This document shows, piece after piece, positions 1 to 7,575 of a stretch of 11,243 bases of DNA. The notes under the pieces are model-generated. The model saw nothing but the letters and a program-made list of their open reading frames with translations, was not told the origin of the DNA and made no database searches. The DNA is from JAWXCH01 sp034440595 (GTDB lineage: Bacteria; Planctomycetota; Planctomycetia; Pirellulales; JALHPA01). The translations under genes were made by a program, and so were the position numbers. The DNA is taken from positions 1-11,243 of the forward strand of contig JAWXCH010000409.1 in NCBI GenBank assembly GCA_034440595.1, given 5' to 3'. Numbering within the stretch: position 1 is the first letter of the stretch; the number at the start of each line of letters is the position of its first letter.

Positions 1-555
1 GCACATTACATCACGCCCGATGTGGATGTGGACATGACGGTTGTTGAACTTGAGGAACTTGGCAGCGATCGGGTAGCCGTACGTGGCGCGCGAGGCAACG
101 CAGCCACCGACAGCTACAAAGTCTCGCTTGCCTATCGCGATGGCTACATGTCCAGCGGTCAGCTATTGGTCTATGGCCGCGACTGTGTTACCAAGGCACG
201 TGCTTGTGCTGAGATGATCCGCAAGCGACTGGAATCGGCCGGTTTTTCGATCGCACGATTTCATGTGGAGTGTCTGGGAAGCGGCGAAGGAGTGCCCAGC
301 CTGCACACGATGCCGATAGACCTGCGCGAAGTCATGCTGCGAATCACCGTCCACGATCCGAACCGCGCTGCTGTCGAACGATTCACGCGCGAGATCGCTC
401 CGCTCATCACCAGTGGCCCGCCGGGCTTGGCAGGCTATGCCAGCGGACGGCCAGCAGTGCGCCCGGTATTTGCCTACTGGCCAACGCTGGTTCCGAAAGA
501 ACTGGTGCCGACAATGGTCGAGGTCCGACGTGCACAGGAGTGGATGAATGCATAA
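1..555 (+). CDS. AtuA-type (DUF1446) acyl-CoA catabolism protein, C-terminal part, 5' end cut by the window
   Basis: The reading frame is open from base 1 and gives 184 residues ending at TAA 553-555; the true start lies outside the window. The visible part matches the end of the DUF1446/AtuA domain. It begins AHYITPDVDVDMT, continues with VELEELGSDRVAVRGARG, then KVSLAYRDGYMSSGQLLVYG, and ends in a segment rich in conserved Arg and Glu (RVMLRITVHDPNRAAVERFT-like). AtuA is encoded in the acyclic terpene (citronellol/geraniol) utilisation cluster of Pseudomonas, and relatives occur in clusters for branched acyl-CoA breakdown. Its exact biochemical role is not settled. The AtuA-like C-terminal domain, fused in some homologues, is a separate gene here (939-1238). 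A crotonase follows at 1483, which supports an acyl-CoA pathway. The GTG at 22 is an internal codon, not the start. The family call is secure; the pathway is inferred. Confidence 0.85.
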   Translation, partial: AHYITPDVDVDMTVVELEELGSDRVAVRGARGNAATDSYKVSLAYRDGYMSSGQLLVYGRDCVTKARACAEMIRKRLESAGFSIARFHVECLGSGEGVPSLHTMPIDLREVMLRITVHDPNRAAVERFTREIAPLITSGPPGLAGYASGRPAVRPVFAYWPTLVPKELVPTMVEVRRAQEWMNA

Positions 556-581
556 CATATTAACCCGAAGCGCTCTGTCGC

Positions 582-598
582 ATTTCGCTCCGCGAAAT
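582..598. repeat. Short perfect hairpin, 7-bp stem with 3-nt loop
   Basis: ATTTCGC (582-588), loop TCC (589-591), then GCGAAAT (592-598). It lies 27 bp after the AtuA stop codon. There is no T-run after it, so it is not a classic intrinsic terminator. It has the same stem and loop lengths as the hairpin at 647-663, which suggests a small REP-like motif. Confidence 0.6.
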
Positions 599-646
599 AG
601 TGTCCTTGCATCGGAACGATACATGGCGCGGTTGAAGGCAAGTGCT

Positions 647-663
647 CTTTCACGGAGTGAAAG
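647..663. repeat. Short perfect hairpin, 7-bp stem with 3-nt loop
   Basis: CTTTCAC (647-653), loop GGA (654-656), then GTGAAAG (657-663). It is the second stem-loop in the 556-720 stretch. The DNA between and after the two hairpins (to about 712) has GCGC-rich words such as GAAGCGCGAGCGAGGCGC but no supported gene; the ORFs over it look unlike any protein. Confidence 0.6.
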
Positions 664-725
664 GCAACAGATACCGAAGCGCGAGCGAGGCGCAGCGCGT
701 TGGACGAGACTGCGATTGTTTACTT

Positions 726-908
726 CACCGCAGAGGTCGCCAAGAGCGCGAAGGACGCGCAGAGAGTCAACTTGTCACCATCCTGTAAATCCTGTCCATC
801 ATTGTTCATTTAAATGAAGAAAAGAAAGAGTCAACAAGGATGAACGGGATGCACTGGATAACGGACAATTATCTTCTCTGCGTCTTCCTTCCGCGGCCTC
901 TGCGGTAA
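726..908. repeat. Imperfect inverted-repeat element E1 (CCGCAGAGG family)
   Basis: The left arm (726-766) starts CACCGCAGAGG and contains AAGGACGCGCAGAGAG. The right arm (876-908) is its approximate reverse complement and ends GCCTCTGCGGTAA. A second word is nested inside: ATCCTGTAAATCCTGTCCATC at 780-800, with its inverted counterpart in AAGGATGAACGGGATGCACT at 837-856. The centre carries a perfect 14-bp palindrome, TTCATTTAAATGAA (805-818). No protein is encoded. The element fills most of the gap between the AtuA gene and the AtuA-like gene. Its CCGCAGAGG/CCTCTGCGG ends recur at 1261-1435. I recall such repeats as frequent in planctomycete intergenic DNA; that is from general knowledge, not a search. 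Confidence 0.75.
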
Positions 909-938
909 AAGATTTTTTTCAGCAAGAAAGTACGACTC

Positions 939-1238
939 ATGAAACTTGGCGAACTGGCGCATGCCCGGAGTGGTGACAAAGGAAACCACGCTAACATTGG
1001 CGTTGTCGCATACAAGCAAAGCGACTTCGCACGGCTGCAAAAAGAACTGACGGCCGAGCGGGTAGCGAGTTACTTTGCCGGGTTATCACCGACAAAGGTA
1101 GAGCGATTTGAACTCCCCAAGATCGGTGCGCTGAACTTTGTGCTCTACAACGCACTGGCCGGTGGTGCCAGCCGGTCACTACGGATCGATACGCAGGGAA
1201 AACTTCTCGGCACGGCGATCCTGGAGTTGGAGCTGTAA
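939..1238 (+). CDS. AtuA-like ferredoxin-fold protein (AtuA-related, stand-alone C-terminal domain)
   Basis: The protein has 99 residues, the usual size of the separate AtuA-like domain. Conserved blocks are LAHARSGDKGNHANIGVVA at residues 6-24, LTAERVASYF near 36-45, and FELPKIGALNFVLYNALAGG followed by SRSLRIDTQGK near 57-87. Such proteins occur either fused to the C terminus of AtuA/DUF1446 proteins or as the next gene, so it probably works as a subunit or partner of the upstream product. Catalytic residues are not known. The ATG at 939 begins the conserved MKLGELAHARSGDKG stretch, so the start is well placed although the ribosome binding site is weak (AAGAAAG about 9 bp upstream). Unusually, 383 bp of repeat-filled DNA separates it from its partner gene, and another inverted repeat lies just downstream. 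Confidence 0.85.
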   Translation: MKLGELAHARSGDKGNHANIGVVAYKQSDFARLQKELTAERVASYFAGLSPTKVERFELPKIGALNFVLYNALAGGASRSLRIDTQGKLLGTAILELEL

Positions 1239-1260
1239 TGCGTTCTCACAGTTCATTTTC

Positions 1261-1435
1261 TTACCGCAGAGGGAAGACGCAGAGGAGTCATACAAATTCA
1301 ATTGCAGCTCTGACCGAATAGCGTGATCAGGCTTCTTTATTCTTATAAAGCTATGGTTCGCAACTATAATTGGTTTAAAATTACATTGGAAGCAGAATAC
1401 ACTCTCTGCGTCATCCTCTGTGTCCTCTGCGGTAA
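1261..1435. repeat. Imperfect inverted-repeat element E2 (CCGCAGAGG family)
   Basis: The left arm TTACCGCAGAGGGAAGACGC (from 1261) and the right arm at 1402-1435, which contains CTCTCTGCGTCATCC and ends CCTCTGCGGTAA, are approximate reverse complements. Between them is AT-richer DNA with a small hairpin: CTTTAT (1335-1340), loop TCTT, ATAAAG (1345-1350). The arms are the same family as those of the element at 726-908. The element fills most of the 244-bp gap between the AtuA-like gene and the crotonase. No gene was seen in it. Confidence 0.75.
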
Positions 1436-1472
1436 AAGTTTAGTTCTGCAAGCTTCCCACTGAAATCAGGCC

Positions 1473-1476
1473 GGAG
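1473..1476 (+). promoter_or_regulatory. Ribosome binding site of the crotonase gene
   Basis: GGAG at 1473-1476 lies six bases before the ATG at 1483. It is the clearest Shine-Dalgarno match in the plus-strand half and fixes the crotonase start. Confidence 0.6.
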
Positions 1477-1482
1477 CACCGC

Positions 1483-2262
1483 ATGCCGCTCGTCAAGATC
1501 CATGTCCACAATCACACCGGTACGGTTATCATCAACCGCCCGGAGAAGCGTAATGCGCTGTCGCGCGATCTGATTGCCGCGATCGATCAGGCCATTCACG
1601 ACCTGCATGGGGAGCGGCGCGTCCGCGCGGTGATCTTGTCTGGTGCAGGAGAATCTTTTTGTGCCGGCATGGATCTGGCCGAGATGCTTCAGAACAACGG
1701 CACGCCCGACGCGCTAAAGCGTGGCTACGAAGACACCATCGCCTACCGCGACCTGCTGCTGACGATGCTCCGCTTTCCCAAGCCGCTGATTGCAGCGGTG
1801 CAAGGCCCGGCGATGGCCGGTGGGCTGGGCCTGGTGCTGGCTTGCGATATTGTGCTGGCCGCGCCGGAGGCACGATTTGCCCTGCCCGAGCCGCGGCGTG
1901 GGCTGGTGGCCGGCATGGTTTCACCGCTGCTGACGTTTCGCATCGGGGCCGGGCGAGCCGCCTATCTGCTGCTGACCGCGCGGTCGATCGATACGGCCGA
2001 GGCACAGCAATACGGCCTGGTGCACGAGACTGTCAAGAGCGACCACCTCTGGGCACGCGGCGACCAACTAGCCGGCGAGATTGCGACCTGCGCTCCTGAG
2101 GCGCTGCTACTGACCAAGCGAATGGTGAACGAGACGATCGGCGAGAATCTCACCACACTCCTCGCCGCTGGCGCGGCCTGCAGCGCCACCGCCCGCACGA
2201 CCGAAGCGGCCGCCGAAGGCCTGGCAGCGTTTGTGGAGAAACGGGAGCCGAAGTGGTTGTGA
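1483..2262 (+). CDS. Enoyl-CoA hydratase/isomerase family protein (crotonase superfamily)
   Basis: A 259-residue crotonase of normal length. The first oxyanion-hole region is ESFCAGMDLAEM (residues 57-68). The second is AVQGPAMAGGLGLVLACDIV (105-124), followed by ARFALPEPRRGLVAGM (130-145). By alignment to rat mitochondrial enoyl-CoA hydratase, Glu136 in LPEP matches catalytic Glu164, but Gly116 replaces Glu144. The enzyme therefore keeps one of the two acid/base residues, as several superfamily members do, and the exact reaction (hydration, isomerisation or other) cannot be named. The C terminus has the usual helical trimerisation segment and ends FVEKREPKWL. The position after AtuA and AtuA-like genes suggests a role like methylglutaconyl-CoA or isohexenylglutaconyl-CoA hydratase, as in leucine or terpene catabolism, but this is inference from context. 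It likely acts in the cytoplasm. Confidence 0.9.
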   Translation: MPLVKIHVHNHTGTVIINRPEKRNALSRDLIAAIDQAIHDLHGERRVRAVILSGAGESFCAGMDLAEMLQNNGTPDALKRGYEDTIAYRDLLLTMLRFPKPLIAAVQGPAMAGGLGLVLACDIVLAAPEARFALPEPRRGLVAGMVSPLLTFRIGAGRAAYLLLTARSIDTAEAQQYGLVHETVKSDHLWARGDQLAGEIATCAPEALLLTKRMVNETIGENLTTLLAAGAACSATARTTEAAAEGLAAFVEKREPKWL

Positions 2263-2285
2263 GGGGAATGCATGCGCGAGGTGTG

Positions 2286-2395
2286 AAAAAAATTATTAGA
2301 CCCGAAGGGTCGTCTATGTCAGCCCAGGGTGAAGCCGCGCAGCGAGCGCAACCCTGGGTTAGCAGACTAAAAATTATTCGGACCTGAAGGGTACG
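2286..2395. repeat. Repeat element E3: direct repeats around a hairpin
   Basis: A central stem CCCAGGGT (2323-2330) pairs with ACCCTGGG (2351-2358) around a GC-rich loop containing GCGCAGCGAGCGC. Two approximate direct repeats flank it: AAAAATTATTAGACCCGAAGGGT (from 2288) and AAAAATTATTCGGACCTGAAGGGT (from 2368), each given here only to show the match in two parts, AAAAATTATT and GAAGGGT. The left copy also forms a perfect small hairpin, GACCC-GAA-GGGTC (2299-2311). No gene is visible. It starts about 25 bp after the crotonase stop and could end transcription, but it has no T-run. The rest of the gap to 2542 holds nothing recognisable. Confidence 0.65.
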
Positions 2396-2542
2396 TTCGG
2401 CGTAGTCTCACTTTGATTTGAGTGGCCATGAGGTTCCTCGCGCGAATAGACGATGGTCTAATAACTATTGTTGCACTGCCACGGTCAAACACAATTTCAG
2501 CAATTTAGCTCTGCGGCCTGTCCGCCATCTAAACTAGATCGT

Positions 2543-2881
2543 ATGCCATCAGAACCGCACAATTCCCCGCCGTCCCATTCAGCTCCGCACCAGATGCCGC
2601 GTGGGTCTGCCCTTTCCGATACCTCCCCCGAAGCCGAAGCCGTGCAGCTTGAACTCTGGCGCAACAAGACCCGTGCGGAGCGATTTGAGATTGTCCGCCG
2701 CCTGACTTCGGAAATGATACAAAACTCGAAGCGTGCCATTCGTCGTGTGCACCCGGAGTTCTCGGACGAAGAGGTCAATCAGATGTTCATCGAGTTGCAC
2801 TATGGCAAGCAGTTGGCCGATGAAGTGCGTGAGTATCAGCGTGCGTTGAAGGAAAAACGGACACAATCTCAAGACGGATAG
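2543..2881 (+). CDS. Small charged helical protein, partner of the downstream nucleotidyltransferase
   Basis: From the first ATG (2543) the product has 112 residues. About 25 N-terminal residues are Pro/Ser/His-rich and poorly structured. The core then reads SPEAEAVQLELWRNKTRAER, continues FEIVRRLTSEMIQNSKRAIR, then RVHPEFSDEEVNQMFIELHY, and ends in a charged helix to KRTQSQDG. Small proteins with a similar pattern (AERF..V..L, then a basic stretch, then HPE.S.EE) are found beside nucleotidyltransferase-like genes in several phyla; I recognise the pattern but no characterised function. An in-frame ATG at 2594 would give 95 residues starting just before the conserved core, and a TTG at 2468 would lengthen it; no start has a convincing ribosome binding site. 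The gene ends 5 bp before the nucleotidyltransferase, so the two are almost surely co-transcribed and may form a complex. Confidence 0.7.
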   Translation: MPSEPHNSPPSHSAPHQMPRGSALSDTSPEAEAVQLELWRNKTRAERFEIVRRLTSEMIQNSKRAIRRVHPEFSDEEVNQMFIELHYGKQLADEVREYQRALKEKRTQSQDG

Positions 2882-2886
2882 CGGCA

Positions 2887-3474
2887 ATGGACAACAGTAG
2901 CGACATGGCCTCCGCGCTCCGGCCAGTGATCGAGGCACTAGAGCGGCTGAATGTCCGCTACTACGTCGGCGGTTCGGTTGCTGGTTCTGTGCATGGTATT
3001 GGACGAAGCACGTTGGACGTGGATGTCGCCGCGGAGTTGAACTCAGCACAGGCCGTGGAACTCATCCGATCGCTGGGTACGGCATACTATGCTTCCGAAT
3101 CAGCGGCGCTGGAGGCAGTGCGTAATGGATCTTGTTTCAATGTCATCCATCTGGCGAGTGCCTTCAAAGTCGATATCTTTGTCATCGGCAGACGTCCTTT
3201 TGAGCAAAGTGTGCTGGATCGTGCAGTCGTCGACTCGGTGGGAACCAGTGATCCAGTGTCGGCTCGTGTGGCGACGGCGGAAGATATTATTCTGCTCAAG
3301 CTGGATTGGTATCGACTGAGCAATATGACCTCAGAACGACAATGGAATGACGCAACCACCATTGCCAAGCTCAATGCGGCCCGGTTGGACCGAGAGTACC
3401 TGAAATATTGGGGAGAAACACTCCAGATCTCGCATTTGGTCGAGCAACTGCTGGAGAAAATCTCTGTCGGCTAA
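2887..3474 (+). CDS. Stand-alone nucleotidyltransferase-fold protein (AbiEii/MNT-like)
   Basis: A 195-residue protein with the polymerase-beta-type nucleotidyltransferase signature. It has Gly28-Gly29-Ser30 in RYYVGGSVAGSVHGIGR, then Arg40, Thr42 and the Asp44-x-Asp46 metal-binding pair in STLDVDV. A probable third carboxylate is Asp96 in FKVDIF. The conserved block ATAEDIILLKLDWYRL (129-144) and the segment SERQWNDATTIAKL (149-162), then LDREYLKYWGETL, are typical of a family common in planctomycetes and cyanobacteria. All the metal-binding residues are present, so an active NMP- or other nucleotidyl-transferring enzyme is likely; the substrate is unknown. Related folds act as toxins (AbiEii, MenT) or antibiotic-modifying enzymes. 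The paired small gene 5 bp upstream fits a two-component module such as toxin-antitoxin, but this is inference. GGA eight bases before the ATG is a modest ribosome binding site. Confidence 0.8.
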   Translation: MDNSSDMASALRPVIEALERLNVRYYVGGSVAGSVHGIGRSTLDVDVAAELNSAQAVELIRSLGTAYYASESAALEAVRNGSCFNVIHLASAFKVDIFVIGRRPFEQSVLDRAVVDSVGTSDPVSARVATAEDIILLKLDWYRLSNMTSERQWNDATTIAKLNAARLDREYLKYWGETLQISHLVEQLLEKISVG

Positions 3475-3568
3475 TTCCAGCAATCGCAGTCCAGTTCAAG
3501 TAAAATGGGAGCTGATCTGGTTGTGTTCGGTTGCAGGATCTCTTTGAACAAGAAGCGAACGTAAAGCT

Positions 3569-5203
3569 ATGCGAATGATCATGATTCTCGCGCTAGCTAT
3601 CGCGCTGAGCGGCGTCGCCGAACTGCACGCAGCGGATCGCGCGGAGAAACCCGCACCCCCCAACATCGTCCTCATCCTAGCCGACGACATGGGCTACTCG
3701 GACATCGGCTGTTACGGCAGTGAGATTGCCACGCCGAACCTCGACCGGTTGGCACAGAACGGTTTGAAGTTCACACAGTTCTATAACACGGCCCGCTGCT
3801 GGCCGACACGCGCGGCGATTATGACCGGTTACTATGCACAGCAAGTGCATCGCGACAAGCTGCCCGAACTGGACGGCGGCAACAGCGGCCAGCGGCAAGA
3901 GTGGGCACGGCTACTCCCGGATTTCCTACGCCCGCACGGTTACCGCAGCTATCACAGTGGCAAGTGGCATTTGGATAGCAAGCCACTGCTGGCGGGTTTC
4001 GATCGTTCGCTCGACGTACGCAATCAAGGGAATTACTTCACTGCGGCGGGAAACTTTCTGGATGATAATCCGATCAAGCCGGCGGCCGATGAGTCTGGCT
4101 ACTACGCCACAACCGCGACGGTCGACCATGCGATTGACTGCTTGCAGGACCATGCGAAACAGCACGCGGACAAGCCGTTTTTTCACTATGTGGCGTTTAT
4201 TGCGCCGCACTTTCCGTTGCAGGCAAAACCGGAGGATATCGCGCGCTATCGCGACAAGTACCTGACCGGTTGGGACGAACTCCGTAAGACGCGCTATGCA
4301 AAGCAGCAGCAACTGGGCCTGCACAATACGAGTCTTTCCAAGTTGGAGCGCAAGATCGGGTCGCCATATAGTCACCCCGACGCGCTGGAAAAGCTGGGGC
4401 CGGGGGAAGCGGCCAAAGCCGTATCCTGGGAAGAACTAACCGACGAGCAGCGACGGTTCCAGGCGACCAAGATGGCGATCCATGCCGCGATGATCGACCG
4501 GATGGATCAGGAGATCGGACGATTGATCGAGCAACTCAAGCAGATGGGTGAGTTTGAAAACACGGTCATCCTGTTCGCTTCGGACAATGGTGCCAGTGCG
4601 GAGATCATGGTCCGGCATGGCGGTCACGACCGCGCTGCACCCCCTGGTAGCGCGGCCAGTTACCTCTGTCTAGGGCCGGGTTTCTCCAGCGCGGCGAATA
4701 CCCCCTTCCGGCGGCATAAAGTCTGGGTTCATGAAGGGGGAATTAGCAGCCCGTTGATTGTGCATTGGCCAGCCGGGATCAAGCCGCGCGGTGAGCTGCG
4801 TACGACCCCCGCGCATGTGATCGATATTGTGCCGACGCTGCTGGAGATTGTCGGAATTCAAAAGCCAACGGAGTGGGCTGGAGAACCGATTCCACCGGCA
4901 CCGGGGCACAGTTTGGTGCCGGCACTAACGGCGGATGTCGCCATACCGCGTGATTCGCTTTGGTGGTTACACGAGGGGAACCGCGCGATTCGAGTTGGTG
5001 ACTGGAAACTAGTTGCGGGCAAGGGAGACCCTTGGGAGTTGTACAACTTAAAGGAGGATCGTGCGGAGTCGAATGATTTGGCCGCGAAGGAGCCGGCAAA
5101 GCTGGCCGAGATGAATGCGAAATGGAACGAGGAGTTGGAGAAGGTCACCAAGCTTGCGCAGGAGACGGCAGACTTGGCAGGGAAGAAGCGGAAGAAAAAG
5201 TAG
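3569..5203 (+). CDS. Secreted Cys-type sulfatase (family S1, arylsulfatase-like)
   Basis: A 544-residue sulfatase that hydrolyses a sulfate ester, probably of a sulfated polysaccharide, outside the cytoplasm. Residues 1-21 form a signal peptide (MRMIMILALAIAL core, likely cut after LHA). The metal-binding start is NIVLILADDMGYSD (32-45; Asp39, Asp40). The formylglycine site is Cys77 in CWPTR, followed by AAIMTG, so it needs a formylglycine-generating enzyme, not encoded here. Further active-site residues are Lys132 and His134 (GKWHL), His214 (PHFP), Asp339-Asn340 (ASDNG) and Lys384 (RRHKVWVHEGG). The C-terminal subdomain has AIRVGDWKLV and PWELYNLKEDRAESNDLA. The protein ends with a charged helix and a Lys/Arg tail (KKRKKK). 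All key residues are present, so it should be active. The substrate and S1 subfamily cannot be read from the sequence. Its stop codon lies two bases before a large inverted repeat. Confidence 0.95.
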   Translation: MRMIMILALAIALSGVAELHAADRAEKPAPPNIVLILADDMGYSDIGCYGSEIATPNLDRLAQNGLKFTQFYNTARCWPTRAAIMTGYYAQQVHRDKLPELDGGNSGQRQEWARLLPDFLRPHGYRSYHSGKWHLDSKPLLAGFDRSLDVRNQGNYFTAAGNFLDDNPIKPAADESGYYATTATVDHAIDCLQDHAKQHADKPFFHYVAFIAPHFPLQAKPEDIARYRDKYLTGWDELRKTRYAKQQQLGLHNTSLSKLERKIGSPYSHPDALEKLGPGEAAKAVSWEELTDEQRRFQATKMAIHAAMIDRMDQEIGRLIEQLKQMGEFENTVILFASDNGASAEIMVRHGGHDRAAPPGSAASYLCLGPGFSSAANTPFRRHKVWVHEGGISSPLIVHWPAGIKPRGELRTTPAHVIDIVPTLLEIVGIQKPTEWAGEPIPPAPGHSLVPALTADVAIPRDSLWWLHEGNRAIRVGDWKLVAGKGDPWELYNLKEDRAESNDLAAKEPAKLAEMNAKWNEELEKVTKLAQETADLAGKKRKKK

Positions 5204-5205
5204 CT

Positions 5206-5527
5206 ATAGGGTGTGTGAAACGCAACGCGATCTACTACTGACGTTGCGAATATTTGCGTATCGATTATCGCGAAAGGTTCGCATCCCAATCAGCAGGTGC
5301 GTGGAACACACCAGAATCTGCGTTTGACAACCTATCGCGAGAAACGGTCAAACGATGTTAGCCGCGACGCGCTCCGCTGCGCGTCGCGGTTAACATCCCT
5401 AAACGTCTTGCGTAGGTTCTGGTTCGTTCCACGCACCGGACGTTTGACGTGCAACGTATTTGCTAGTTTCGAGGCGAACGCAAATGCTTGCTCGAATGGA
5501 GTGCGTGGTGCGTTTCACAAACCCTAC
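5206..5527. mobile_element. MITE-like long imperfect palindrome (E4) with terminal inverted repeats
   Basis: The left end ATAGGGTGTGTGAAACGC (5206-5223) and the right end GCGTTTCACAAACCCTAC (5510-5527) are inverted repeats with 16 of 18 matches. Nested inside, 5296-5316 (GGTGCGTGGAAC...CCAGAA) and 5417-5437 (TTCTGG...GTTCCACGCACC) match inversely at 19 of 21 positions. The centre is a 19-bp stem with one mismatch (5354-5372 and 5379-5397; GTTAGCCGCGACGCGC pairs with GCGCGTCGCGGTTAAC) and a 6-nt loop. No transposase or credible protein lies inside, so the element would be non-autonomous. It fills almost the whole gap between the convergent sulfatase and hemD-hemE genes, and its central hairpin could also stop transcription from both sides. 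Confidence 0.75.
5354..5397. terminator. Strong GC-rich hairpin between convergent genes, possible bidirectional terminator
   Basis: The 19-bp stem with a 6-nt loop (TCCGCT, 5373-5378) is the most stable hairpin I could see in the window. It sits midway between two converging stop codons. No U-run follows on either strand, so factor-independent termination is only a guess; it may simply be the core of the surrounding repeat element. Confidence 0.3.
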
Positions 5528-5556
5528 AAGTAAGCCAGCAGTGGCACCCACAAACC

Positions 5557-5562
<6 letters not shown>
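5516..5562. repeat. 14-bp direct repeat overlapping the hemD-hemE stop codon
   Basis: CACAAACCCTACAA occurs at 5516-5529, inside the right end of the palindromic element, and again at 5549-5562. The second copy contains the hemD-hemE stop codon (5557-5559, read as TAG on the minus strand). It may be a duplicated end of the element or the remnant of an earlier insertion. Confidence 0.7.
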
Positions 5563-7524
<1,962 letters not shown>

Positions 7525-7575
7525 AGTGCCATGCTACTGTACAGCAGTGGCCTGATGTAAGACCGTTGCGGATGC

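Noticed and set aside
548..817. 89-residue open frame after the AtuA gene
   Set aside because: It crosses two hairpins and the left half of an inverted-repeat element, has an Arg/Ser-rich composition like noncoding GC-rich DNA, and matches no family I know.
726..1435. Possible CRISPR array
   Set aside because: The repeats are inverted pairs of unequal spacing and sequence, not regular direct repeats with uniform spacers, and no cas gene is present.
1532..2005. 157-residue minus-strand frame over the crotonase
   Set aside because: It is antisense to a well-supported crotonase and is Arg/Ala/Pro-rich low-complexity sequence.
2887..3474. Full AbiE or MNT/HEPN toxin-antitoxin assignment
   Set aside because: The nucleotidyltransferase fold is clear, but the partner lacks an AbiEi winged-helix or HEPN Rx4-6H motif, so a named system would be overclaiming.
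5354..5397. Confident intrinsic terminator
   Set aside because: The hairpin is strong but has no T-run on either strand; it is listed only as a possible terminator.
5297..5533. 78-residue frame, with other short frames to 5679
   Set aside because: It lies wholly inside the palindromic element and the others run into the antisense of hemD-hemE; the composition is not protein-like.
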